DNA of 49,210 nt, from the NCBI GenBank assembly GCA_004335835.1, contig RWJK01000371.1:1-49210 (forward strand), given 5' to 3'. Shown piece after piece: positions 31,887 to 42,175 of this stretch. Numbering within the stretch: position 1 is the first letter of the stretch; each line of letters starts with the position of its first letter. Under the pieces are notes generated by a model. The model was given only the letters and a program-made list of their open reading frames with translations, searched no databases and was not told where the DNA came from. Source of the stretch: Scenedesmus sp. ARA3 (taxonomy: Eukaryota; Chlorophyta; Chlorophyceae; Sphaeropleales; Scenedesmaceae). Made by a program: the position numbers and the translations under genes.

Positions 31887-34839
31887 TCACACCTGCTTGT
31901 ACAGTGCAGCAATCAGTGCCTCCTGGGTGGGGTACTTGCTGCGCTCCTGCTCCTCTGCTGCCGCCTCCTCTGCTGTCACCGAGCCCTCCCTCCATGACCA
32001 CTTGCGGCGCACCACCGGGTGCACAGCACCCACGGTGGCAGTGGTGTACTTGCGGGCCTCACCAGGGCTAGCCAGGCTTAGGGACAGCACGGCATCATCG
32101 CTCAGGCCTGGCGCGCACGGCAGCCAGAAGGAGAAGATGAAATTCAGGTCAAGGCGGCTGATGGACAGCATTACAGCATAGGACCTGTCGTGTCAACAAA
32201 GCAAGCTAAGTGTCATGGCCTCAAACTGCTGCTATCACAGATCACTGAGAGCAGCATTGTAAGCCCCAACGGCACTCATGCCTCACCCATGAACAGCACG
32301 GCAGACAGCACGACAGCCGCCGCCCCGCTGCGCCCTGCGGCCCCGCCACGTCCACCACGCGGTGCTCAGCTGCGCGCAGCCGGTCGTTGGAGCGCCAGGC
32401 GGTGCACAGCCCAAACAGCAGCACGGCAGACGAGGCGGGCAGCTGCGGCAGCGCCTGCCAGCTGGCACCCACCCTGCCAGCAGATAGGCAGAGTGCACGG
32501 AACAAGCAGGGCAAGGAAGAGTTTCAGAGCATGAGCAGGCTGGATAGTGCGCGAATGAGCTGGCATGCAAAGGCGCACAGTGTGCTGCAAATGTGAGATC
32601 TCAGAGTAGGCTACTGCAGAAGTTTGTCATTAAGTGCAGGCTGGGTGCTTGCTCGAATACAGCTGCAGCCAATGGCCACCAGCCACCTGTGGTGCTGCTG
32701 CCTCACCTGACCTCCAGGCCAGGCGCATCCCTCCAGATGAGTGTGGCAGTGCCAAAGTCCCTGTGGGAGCCTGGCACAGAGGCGGGCCTTTGCACACACG
32801 TGTGTGTCAGCCAGCAGGCAAGCACACGCGCCATGCCTTGCAGACAGGGTCATCACGAGCTCAGAATACAGCATCCAGCACAGCAGAGAGCAGGAGGGGT
32901 AATGGTCCTGCAGAGCACCTCTGCTACCTGCCAGGCATGTGCAACGCAGCTGCAGAGCACGGCTCAGCGTGTCTGTGCTGCCAGGATTGGTGCATGCGCA
33001 AGCTTACGCAAGGGCACTGCTACAGCTATCTGCCACGACTGACACAAGCATCCTGATATAGCTCCGCTTCCTGCTCCTTGGTGCACTGCTCGTCAGTGTA
33101 CTGCACCCACTCACCACAGCGCGGTGGCGCGCCATCACCGCCAGCAGCACGTGAGCCATACTCCACCAGCCTGGTGGCAGCAGCAGCAGCAGCAGCAGGC
33201 AGCCTTGATGTGTGCTGACACGAACACGACAGCAGAGCACACCAAAAGCCAGCGCCACTGCATGCACGAGCAGCATGGCTGCAGCCTTGCCATGCGTTGC
33301 TGCAGCTGCATCAGGGTGCTGGAGTGTATTGCAGCAGCACTCAACGCCAGCACCAGCAAGCCACACAAATGTGCACCAGTCAGCGCGCAGCGTACGTGTT
33401 GACAAGCAGCATATAAGTGGACACGCAGAGCACCAGTCGGCACGCAGCGCACCTGTATGCGAAGCGAGCCTCATCAGTGCCATAGTCCTTGCAGCCTGTG
33501 GCCTCAGCCAGTGCAGCCAGCACCATGGGTGCCATGCTGGCGGTGACACCGTCGAAGAAGCCCAAGGAGTCCGTCAGCGGGCTGCCCAGCTCAGCCCCCA
33601 GGCCGGGATCAACGCTGCAGCAAAAAAAATGCACAATACAGCTCCATCAGCAATTGTTGCCGCTCTTTCTCGAGTAGTGCACAGTGTGCGGGGCATGCAG
33701 AAGGCCCACATGTTGTTGTTATTGTTTTGGATAGTTGATGCAGCAATGCAGATGACATGCTGACAGCGCAGCACAAGCTGCACATTCAATCCAAAACAAG
33801 GTTGAAAGGCTGCAACGTCCTCCCAACTATGTTGTACATCTGTGATGCAAGGCAGGTCACAAATGGTTCACCCCCCACCTGGTGAGCTGCTGCATGCGGT
33901 GCGCGCTGAGGTCGATCGCGCGCTTCTCATCCACCTGCGGCCCACCCCTGCAGCAAGCACAGCCAGCAACACAAACAGGCGCAGCAGGCAGCCATTTGCC
34001 AGAATTGGTTGACAAAACGTGTTGGCACGCGTTGAATGTCACGCAGCAGCCCATGTACATCTGTGATCTAGTGACATGTACACAGCAACGGCGGGGCCAG
34101 GCATGCGTTTGCTCTGTTGTGGTCTTGGTGAAGCTGTGTGCACTGCCATGACAGCACGCTGTGTTGTGGCTGCACGTTACTGCCCTTTGCTCTTGATCAA
34201 TAAGAAGCAGCACCAAGTAGTTTGAACCAGAAGCAACAGCGCAAACAACTTGCTGCCCACCTGCCCTCTCCATATGCGTCCTTCCACACCAGCCTGGTGC
34301 CGCCGCCGTTGTAAGCTGCATTTGCGCGCGCACCAATCTCAGGGCGCACCAATCTCAGGTGTGACGCTGTCAAAGAGGATGCCGATGGAGGCAAAGGGTG
34401 CCTCAAGTGCCCCACACAGCACCAGCACACCATGGCGGGCAGCCTGTATGCCAGCATCAGCAGGGCAGTGGTGGTGCAGATAAAGGTGGGGAGTTGACCG
34501 TTGCAAACAGTGTTCCTGGCTGTTGCAGCGTGGACTAGAAAGGTTGCCTGCTGAATGCAGATGAAGAAATGACAGCTGTGTGCCACTCATGTCTGCAAAC
34601 AGCAACTGTGTGGGGTGCTTGACAGTTGCAGCTGCACTTCCGCCAATCCCACCAACAGTGGACAAATTGCTTGCCTTGATTGCAGCAGCAAGAGCAGAAG
34701 GGTCCTGCCACGTTTCAGGTGGCAGCATTGGCAGGTCGAAGCTGCTGTTGCTGCTGGCCATGAGGGGGGTGGTCCAAGCATGGCCAGTGCCAGGGGTGAA
34801 GCCAGGCAGGTGGCAAGCTGGGGTGGCTACGTTCAGCAT
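31887..34839 (-). CDS. 2-oxoglutarate/Fe(II)-dependent oxygenase (plant IPNS-like superfamily), 8 exons, frame disturbed
   Basis: These enzymes oxidise a small-molecule substrate while decarboxylating 2-oxoglutarate; the substrate here is unknown. Exons: 34839-34675, 34443-34261, 33947-33879, 33614-33453, 33170-33115, 32770-32707, 32473-32287, 32107-31887, about 360 residues. The iron site is readable: GSHRDFGTATLIW gives the HxD pair and RLRAAEHRVVD the distal His. ARHGVLVLCGALEAPF corresponds to the N-terminal DIOX_N region. Intron 1 uses a GC-AG pair (AAG|GCAAGC). Two disturbances are visible: a perfect 16-base duplication in exon 2 breaks the frame, and exon 7 ends one frame away from exon 8, as if 8 bases were inserted near its end. 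Either the gene is decaying or the assembly has errors. The start could lie upstream if a 5' exon exists. Confidence 0.72.
33371..33396. repeat. Echo of the exon 4 donor region in oxygenase intron 4
   Basis: The intronic sequence just after the exon 4 donor (plus strand gcaccagtcggcacgcagcg, about 33430-33449) recurs with few changes 57 bases further into the intron as gcaccagtcagcgcgcagcg, including a gtacg in donor position on the minus strand. Confidence 0.7.
34328..34359. repeat. Perfect 16-base tandem duplication breaking the oxygenase frame
   Basis: gcgcaccaatctcagg occurs twice back to back (34328-34343 and 34344-34359) inside exon 2. Before it the frame reads FDSVTPEIGA then stops. 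After it the other frame reads PEIGARANAAYNGGGTRLVW. Counting one copy only, exon 2 becomes 167 bases and its end phase fits exon 3 exactly. Confidence 0.95.
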
Positions 34840-36007
34840 GGTGACCTGCAGCAGCGTAGACACGGTTAAGCTACATAATAATGCTGCATAAATGGTCCCC
34901 AAGCGCGCACGGAACTTGCTGACACGCGGGTCGGAGAGTGCTGCACCTGCCAAGGTGCCCCATGCTGCGTGTGAAATGCAGGAAATGTGGCTGCATTTGA
35001 CGCGCTGGGACAACAGTCACGTCGAAAGACTTTGAGTTAAGTTAGACGATGATTTCTGAACTGCTGCAACGCACCAGATCGCAGGAGTCTCCAGGAGGTG
35101 TTTCAGTCTGGTGAGGTTGCTGCTGCTGAGTTTGTCCAAGTTCCTGCTACCAAATTCAGCAAGATGTACAAGTGCTTTACGCTAGGCGAAGATGCTGAAA
35201 CCGTATTCAGCACAGGGCCTTGGGGAAGGGTTTAGAAGCGTGAGGGACAGTGTGACAAATCGGCCGGAAAGCGCTGGTTGGACCGCGAGCATTCCAAGAC
35301 GTTCTACCCCAGTGGTCAATTGCAAACTACGCGCTTGTTGGCCGTCTGCAGACAGCTGTGGCATGTTGGTGGTCTGGTGGCTTGCCTGCTTGTTGTCAGG
35401 TACCTGACAACTGTGCTGGCAGCTTGAAGTTCAGCAATAATATTTCTGTAATGCGAACCATCCGCTGCTATCTTTAATAGTGTCGTTCTTATCCGTGTAG
35501 AGTGGCTGCAAACCGCTGTACAACAAGAGCACACTGTACCGCGCTGTGACACGCTGTGCGCTGTTGCCCCTGCTGTCGGTCCTCCTCACAACAGTGCTGC
35601 CTGCTGCAAGACATGATGACATAGGGTATAGGTTTACTTAGAGAAATACCGAACACAGCTGCAGACTGCCACGCTGGATATGTACTAGTTCTTTGATGAA
35701 GCAGCCCTCCAGTGTTCTGCACTCGATTCGAGGATCATGTGCCATAAGCGCCTGAAGAATATCATCATCTAGTCTTAGTTCAACACTTTAAGCTGAATTA
35801 AAAACCGGTGCACCCCTGTTCTGTCAGTGTCACCCGCCCAAACAGACGCGTGTGTCACTACGAATCGTTGAAAGGCCGGGCAGGACTGCACCTGACTGCA
35901 TGTGTAGTCAGTACGCTTCACCTCTCGATTTGTCATCGGTTGCAATGCTAGAACGCAGCAACTGCGATACGGCAATGCCTTGAAGCCAGCTCCGACCGTA
36001 AGACAGC
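34840..36007. other. Intergenic region between divergent genes
   Basis: It holds the promoters of the oxygenase (minus, start 34839) and the NodB fusion gene (plus, start 36008). An open frame continues upstream of 34839 to 35013 on the minus strand, so the oxygenase 5' end is not certain. No repeat or RNA gene is seen. Confidence 0.45.
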
Positions 36008-39000
36008 ATGGAGGGTTGCTGCTGTGCAGAGGTGCATCAAGCACTGCAGTACTGGGGTGGCGTCAATGTCTTCTTGAACAAGCTACCAGCCGCTAGTTCG
36101 GTGCTTCTTGGCGACGCGGGCGCAGTGCTGCTGTCTGTCTTCGCCTGGGCTGGCACCAGCACCGTAGCACTGCTCGGTCTGGTCCTGAAGACCACCCTCT
36201 GGCCTCTTAGGTTGTTTCTCTGGGTCTTGACATCGAATGCGACGCTCATACTGCTAGCTACCGCGCTCACCGCGGCCTGGCAAGTGTATTACCCCGCACG
36301 CTGGGCGCTCAGGCTGCTCTCGCGCCTGCCGTTCCTGCAAGGGATTGCATACGAGTTTCCACCACCGGCAGATACCGCAGCAAGCAGCAGCAGATGCAAG
36401 CCGTACGTGGCCCTGACCTTCAACAGTTCACCCTGCAAGTCACACACAGAGCAGGTGCTGGACTTGTTAGCAGAGCATGATGCACGGGCCACCTTCTTCA
36501 TTATCGGCTCGCTGGTTGAACACATGGACGCTCTGGGTGCCGGGAATGGCCATCATGAGCTAGGCAAAGCCACCATCAGGCGCATGGTGGCGGAGGGACA
36601 TGAGCTGGGCAACCAGACATGGTGAGCAGCAGCAGCAGCAGCAGCAGCTGGTTGGCCACCAACCTTCGATGCTTATCTTTTAGCAACTCCACATGAGCTC
36701 CTGTCAATTGCCTCTGAGATGTGTACATTGCGCTTAGCAACTCAGCACCAACACGTGCCAGCCAGCCTGAGGCTGCCGGGCCACATCATCCCTCCACTCC
36801 AGCCATGCTTGATGCTCAAACAATTTCCCTGTTGCTGCAGGAGCACGTGCCCCTCGTACAGCCTCACACCCAAGCAGCTCACCCGCGAGCTGCAAGACAC
36901 GCATAGGCTGCTGTCGTCAGCACGCCAGGTGGCCCTACCAGCAGACAGCTGCGCAGCACTCGACGACGACACAACCTGGCAGCAGCAGCAGCAGCAGCAG
37001 CAGGTGCGCAGCCGCAGGTGGTTCAGGCCAGCCGGCGGCTGGGTGACACCTGGCATGGTGGAGGCAGCAGAGCGGCTAGGTTACACCACAGTGCTGGGCT
37101 CTGTGTTCCCCTGGGACACTGTGAAGGTGCCGCTGCAGCCGCTGGTGCATGCGCTGTACATCTGGAGCAAGGTGTACTCGGGGGCTGTCATTGTGTTACA
37201 TGACAGGTGCGGGCAGCAGCCGCGGCGGCTGACCAAAGCCAGCCAGAGGTGCTATGCACGCAGCAGCGTCAGCAGCAGCAGCAGGAGCAGACACGCTAGC
37301 CTGATCTGTGTCCGTGGCAGCAGCAGCAGCAGCAGTGGTAACCGTCGGCTGGAGTCAGCACCTGGCAATGCACACGTGGAGCAGCAGCAGCAGCAGCAAC
37401 AACAGCGGCAGCAGCCGCAATGCCAGCTCCCAGCCTCCTCTCTCATGCTTGCATCATAAGCAACTGCCAGCCTGCTGCGGTGGTGTGCTGCTGTCATGAT
37501 GTGTAACGTAACCAAAAGTCTGACATCCACGCTGATGCATCATGTTCTGCAGGCGGGATGAGCTGCTGCCCACGCTGCGCTACGTGCTGCCCTGGCTCAA
37601 GGCCTGGGGCTACGACATCGTCTCTCTGGGAGAAGCAGCCGCAGCTGCTGCTGCAGGCCAGTCTGAGCTGACTTTCGACACCCTAGCAGCACACACGCTC
37701 GGCGTCCAGGGATACTTTGCACACACAAAGCAGCATTCGCAGCATCAAGCAGGCGGCAGCGGCAGTGCGCAGCAGTACGGCAACAGCAGCTATGCAGACC
37801 TGCAGGGGTTGGATGCGGAGCTGGATGCATCGCTGCGCAGCGCGAGTGAGCGGGCGTCGCCTGGTGGGGGTGGGCTGGTGGGCTGGAAGGCGTCTGCTGG
37901 CTCGCTGCGGCAGCTGGAGGGCGTGACGGACAATGCAGACAAGCTGCGCATGTCAGCAGCCTACATGGCACAGATGGCCAAGGTGAGCAGCGAGTGTGGC
38001 AGGTGGAGGGCTGTGCTAGGTGTGGTTTTGAGTGCCAGCTGCCATTGCTCACCATCTGAAGCTGCGTGGCAAATGATGTGCAGTAGCAGCTGCAGGCAAG
38101 AGGGGTATGCCGCCTTTCAGGCAATGGCCCCTGCAGCTGCAATCACACCGCCTGCCTCCCTCTCTGCCACCTGCTGTGCTGCCAGCCACTGCTGCGCACC
38201 AAAAACCCACCCTGCCCTGCACATCACAATTACAATCTTGCACCATGACATCGCAGGAGCGCGAGCGTGCCGCGATCATCGCAGCAGCCGAGGAGGCTGA
38301 GCGGGCGCGCATGAAGGCAGCCAAGCGTGCAGAGGCGGACAGAAAGGCAGGCATCGACAGGCGGCTGGTGGACATGAGCGCAGCTGAGAAGCGCGCCATT
38401 GAGCGGCGGGAGCGGGAGAAGAAGGAGGCAGAGAAGCGCAGGTGGGCTGGCAAGCAGCAGCAGCAGCAGCAGCAGCAGGGGCGGCAGCAGCAGCAGCACA
38501 TTGGCCGGCGTAGCTTTGAAGGGGGTAACACCAGCTGCGTGCTGCCAGCAGGCCGCAGATAGCGGCTGCGAGATCGCCTCCTGCAGCAGCGCTCCAGTAG
38601 GGTTGTTGCTCCTGCATCTGTCAACTGGCTGAACTGCATGCTGCCTGATACCACTCTCGGCTGGCTATTGAGATGCTATGTGTCAAACAACTGCGGCTGC
38701 AGGGCGCGCCGCAAGGTTGAGGAGGCGCGTGCAAAGGAGCGCTATGAGGAGTATGTGAAGCAGAAGGCGCAGGAGGAGGTGGCGCGGCGCGAGGCAGAGG
38801 CAGCAGCAGCGCTCAAGGCAGCGCAGGATGCGCAGCGGCGGCAGCTTGCAGAGGAGGCCTTCAGAAAGCGACAGGTGGGGCCTGCAGTGTGCTGAAGTAA
38901 GGCTGAATTGTTGTTTACCACGCAAATTGGCAACAGGGTTGTGCGAGCTGACCAGCACGTGCAGAGTATGCAGCTAGCAACAAGCAACATTGCCTGCCAG

Positions 39001-41999
39001 GATGACAACCGATGTGGCAACTATTGAAGAGCGCTCAGCAGTGGCGTACGGGATTAGCAGGCTCTGCTACGTGCAGCAGTTGACCTGTACTTGGCCTACA
39101 TTCATGCTGCTGCTGTTGCTGCTGCTGCTCACCCGTCGTGTGTTGTTCTGGCCTCCACCACTGCGCAGGAAGCGGAGCGCGCAGCAGCTGCAGAGCTGCG
39201 CCTTGCAAGGGACCAAGAAGAGGCAGCAGCCAGGGCAGCAGCTGCAGTCGCAGCAATCAGCGGGGGTGAGTTCAGCCCAGCTGATACTGAGGCACCGCTT
39301 GCACGGGACTCTGCTAGCGTCATAAGCTCTGTGTCAGGCGACAAGAGGAAGAAAAGGCTGCCAGGGCTGTTCAGGAAGCTCAGCAACAAGCTGAGCAGCA
39401 AAAAGGCCAGCAGCAGCAGCGCTGCAGAGGGGAGTGCAGCAGCAGCTGGCGTAGCAGTAGCAGCAGCAGCACTTGCAGGAGAAGCAGCGGCAGCAGCAGC
39501 AGCAGGTGATGCAGACGCAGCTGAGAGCAGTCAGCGAGCGTCAGCCGCCGGTGTGCCTGCTGCTGCGCCGGCGACCCCAGACACTAGCGTCAGGGGAGGC
39601 GCATTTGGCGCTGCAGCAGCAGCAAACTCCGGCCACAGCAGCAGCGTGCACATGCCTGGTAGCTTCACTGGCTTAGCTGGTGTGGCATATGGCTGGTATG
39701 GCCAGCCAGCAGCCCTCTCTAGCCTCAGCACACTTGCCAGCATTGATGCAGCACTCACCCAGCAAAGAACTGCCATATCCGAGCTGGCCGAAGCAGCAGC
39801 AGCTGCCTCAGGCATTCAGCTCTCCACGCAACAGCAGCTGGCCAGCAGCTGGGCGGAGCACACTGCAGCAGCCATCGCCGCGTACGAGGGCAGCCTGCCT
39901 GCTCCTGCTGTGGGTAGGTATGCGCGCAGCCCTACAGGGCGTGTGCTGCTGGGGTTAGATGCTCAGCCGCTGCTGCTGTGTGACGGCCCTGAGGGCCAAT
40001 CTGTGGTGCTTAACAGCCGAGGGGAGGCGCTGTCAGGGCCAAATGGGGAGCAGCTGGCACTGCTGCTGGGAGCTACGGGTAGTCCCTTAGTGGACCCGAT
40101 TGGGCGGCCTGTGCTGGTAGCGCTGCAGGCTGGCAGCAGCAGCAGCAGCAAGCCGCTGGGGGTGCACCCTGATGGCAGCATTGTCATGGTGCCAGCTTCC
40201 CAGCACGCAGCAGCTGCTGCAGCAGTAGCAGCACCAACCAACAGTGCAGCAGCAGGACTAGCAGCAGCAGCAGCAGATGCGGCCGCCGGCTCCAGTGGTG
40301 GCCATGCAGTGCAGGGGTCAGCTGCTGCTGCAGCAGGCAACTCCCTCAGGGAAGCTGGCAGTTATGCCCCCAGCCTGGCCCGCAGCAGCACTACCTCACA
40401 CTCCCACAAGTCCCCTGCAGCAGGCACACCCGGCAGCGGCGGCAGCCCCACAGCCATCACATCCTCACAATCACCACCACCACCAGCAGCAGCAGCAGCA
40501 GCAGCAGGGGCTGTTGGTATGGTGCCTGCAGAGCTGCTGCTAGGCCCACACGGCAAGCCGCTGCTCGGCGTTGATAACCGGCCGCTAATTGTGGCTGTTG
40601 ATGACCAGGGGGTGCCGCTGGTGTGCAGCAGTGAGGGCGCTGTGCTGCTGGGCCCTGATGACCGGCCGCTGGTGCTGGCCACTGCCTCTGATGGCAGCCT
40701 GGTGGCACTGGACAGCCAGTGCAGGCCGCTCACAGGTGCGGGATGCTGGGGTGAATGCAGCACAGCCGACGCTGCAGCTGTAGCTTATGAGGTTGAGCGG
40801 CAGTGCTGCTGCCATGTCAGCTTTGCTGCTCCGTGTTTCCCTGGCCATACTGCTGCAGCAGTTCCCTCCTTGCTCAGGGAGCAGGACGTGTACTCAACAT
40901 CAATCCATGCCACCCTGCCTTTTGCAGGCCCCGATGGCCGCCCCAGGGTTGTGGCGCTGAGCCCCACGGGCCGCCCCCTGGTGGATGGTGATCCCTGCCG
41001 CCCCGTGCTGCTGAGCCTGGGGCCCAACGGCCTGCCCTTCGCTGACTCACGGCCTCACAGGGTCTCCTGGGTGAGCCCACTGGCCCTGCCAGCATCCTGT
41101 TGTGCAGCACACAGCTGCAAGATCACCTGAATGAGCTAGCTGTTCATTTTGTTGTGGTGCAGCCAAGTGCTTGCCTGTTTGGTGCTGTACAGCTGCCGGA
41201 TGTGTGCTGCAGACTTTGGACGGACCCGTGAGCTGCTGCCTCGCCAGCACGGCAAGGAATGCTCATTGTCGGGTTAATACACCAGGGACCCATTCCTTTC
41301 CCAAAACCTCTCTGCGCACAGCTGCCTTTTGCTCACCTTATGCTTCCCTCCTGTGCATTGCAGGCTGGCTCTGCCTCTGGCGCCCGGCTATCCCACTCAG
41401 GCACGCAGTCAAACCTGCTGCTGGCAGCACAGCCCGGCAGTGGCCTTGAGGTCATGGTCAGCACTGGCGAGGATGACGCACTGGGCGTAATGGACGCCGC
41501 AGATTACGGGCAGTACAGCGCAGCCAGCCTCGGCATAATGGGCGGTACAACTGAGCGGCAGCTGTCATTCAGCCATGAGCGAGCACTGCAGCAGCGCCTG
41601 ATGGCAGTAGGAGAAGATCTGGAGCATCAGCAGCAGCAGCAGCAGGAGTTAGGCATGCGAGGCAGCACGGCACTTGCTGCTGCTGTGAATGAGGCGTGGC
41701 TGCCCTCAAGCATGGTGGCAGACACAAACTGCTCAAGAGACCAGACAGAACGGCAGCTGCTAGCTGGCCCAGCAGCAGCAGCAGCAGCAGAAGCGCTGCC
41801 ACACCAGCAGCCGCAGCTGCCGCAGACGGTGCAGCAGCAGGAGCAGCTGCTGCTGGTGTCAGGTGTGCTGCAGGCTCAGGAGAAGCCTGCCCCGCTGCTG
41901 TGTGAGCAGCAGCTGGTGCAGCTGACTGCGTCAGGCCACTTTGAGCTGGCAGCAGCAGCAGCCGCTGCAGCAGCAAGCAGTGCATCTGGTGGTCAGTGA
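36008..41999 (+). CDS. Membrane-anchored NodB-like (CE4) protein with degenerate active site, fused to coiled coil and Gly-Pro-Asp repeats, 8 exons
   Basis: Exons: 36008-36621, 36841-37206, 37553-37982, 38257-38441, 38703-38874, 39169-40735, 40928-41070, 41364-41999; all phases agree, 1370 residues. Two hydrophobic segments lie at about 30-60 and 64-91. A NodB fold spans about 131-365: KPYVALTFNSSPC sits where active enzymes have TFDDGP, and GNQTWSTCPSYS where they have the HxxxH motif. The metal-binding Asp and His residues are therefore absent. WFRPAGGWVTPG, YSGAVIVLHD and WGYDIVSLGEA are kept. A charged coiled coil (about 450-625, rich in Glu, Ala, Arg, Lys) follows, then Ala/Ser-rich linkers and two blocks of LLGPDGRPL-type repeats (about 840-915 and 1040-1160). 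A separate downstream gene starting at ATG 38245 (MTSQERERAA) is the main alternative. Catalysis is doubtful; a glycan-binding or scaffold role is inference. Confidence 0.68.
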
Positions 42000-42175
42000 T
42001 AGGCACAGCGGGCCAAACCAACTTTTGTGAGCCGATCATTCATTTGTGGTACTTTGTGACAGCAAGCACTGCCACTTCTTGGCCAAAGCAGCACCTGTTG
42101 GCCAGAAATAGGCACAGGGGCCTGAACCACCTTTTGTGAGCCAATGGTCCGCTCAAGGAAGTTTGTGACAGCAAA
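41998..42175. repeat. Tandem duplication of the stop-codon flank
   Basis: Two copies (41998-42066 and 42107-42175, offset 109) share ataggcacag, cttttgtgagcc and tttgtgacagcaa. The first begins inside the stop codon of the NodB fusion gene, so the duplicated unit is its 3' UTR start. Confidence 0.75.

Noticed and set aside
38245..38441. A separate gene starting at ATG 38245 (MTSQERERAA)
   Set aside because: Kept only as an alternative: the upstream exon has a strong donor (AAG|GTGAGC), the TCGCAG acceptor is in phase, and the helix appears continuous across the junction. RNA evidence could reverse this.
39129..40763. Minus-strand open frames opposite the NodB fusion gene
   Set aside because: Antisense shadows of a long CAG-rich exon; Ala/Ser/Gly-rich with no motif and no splice structure.
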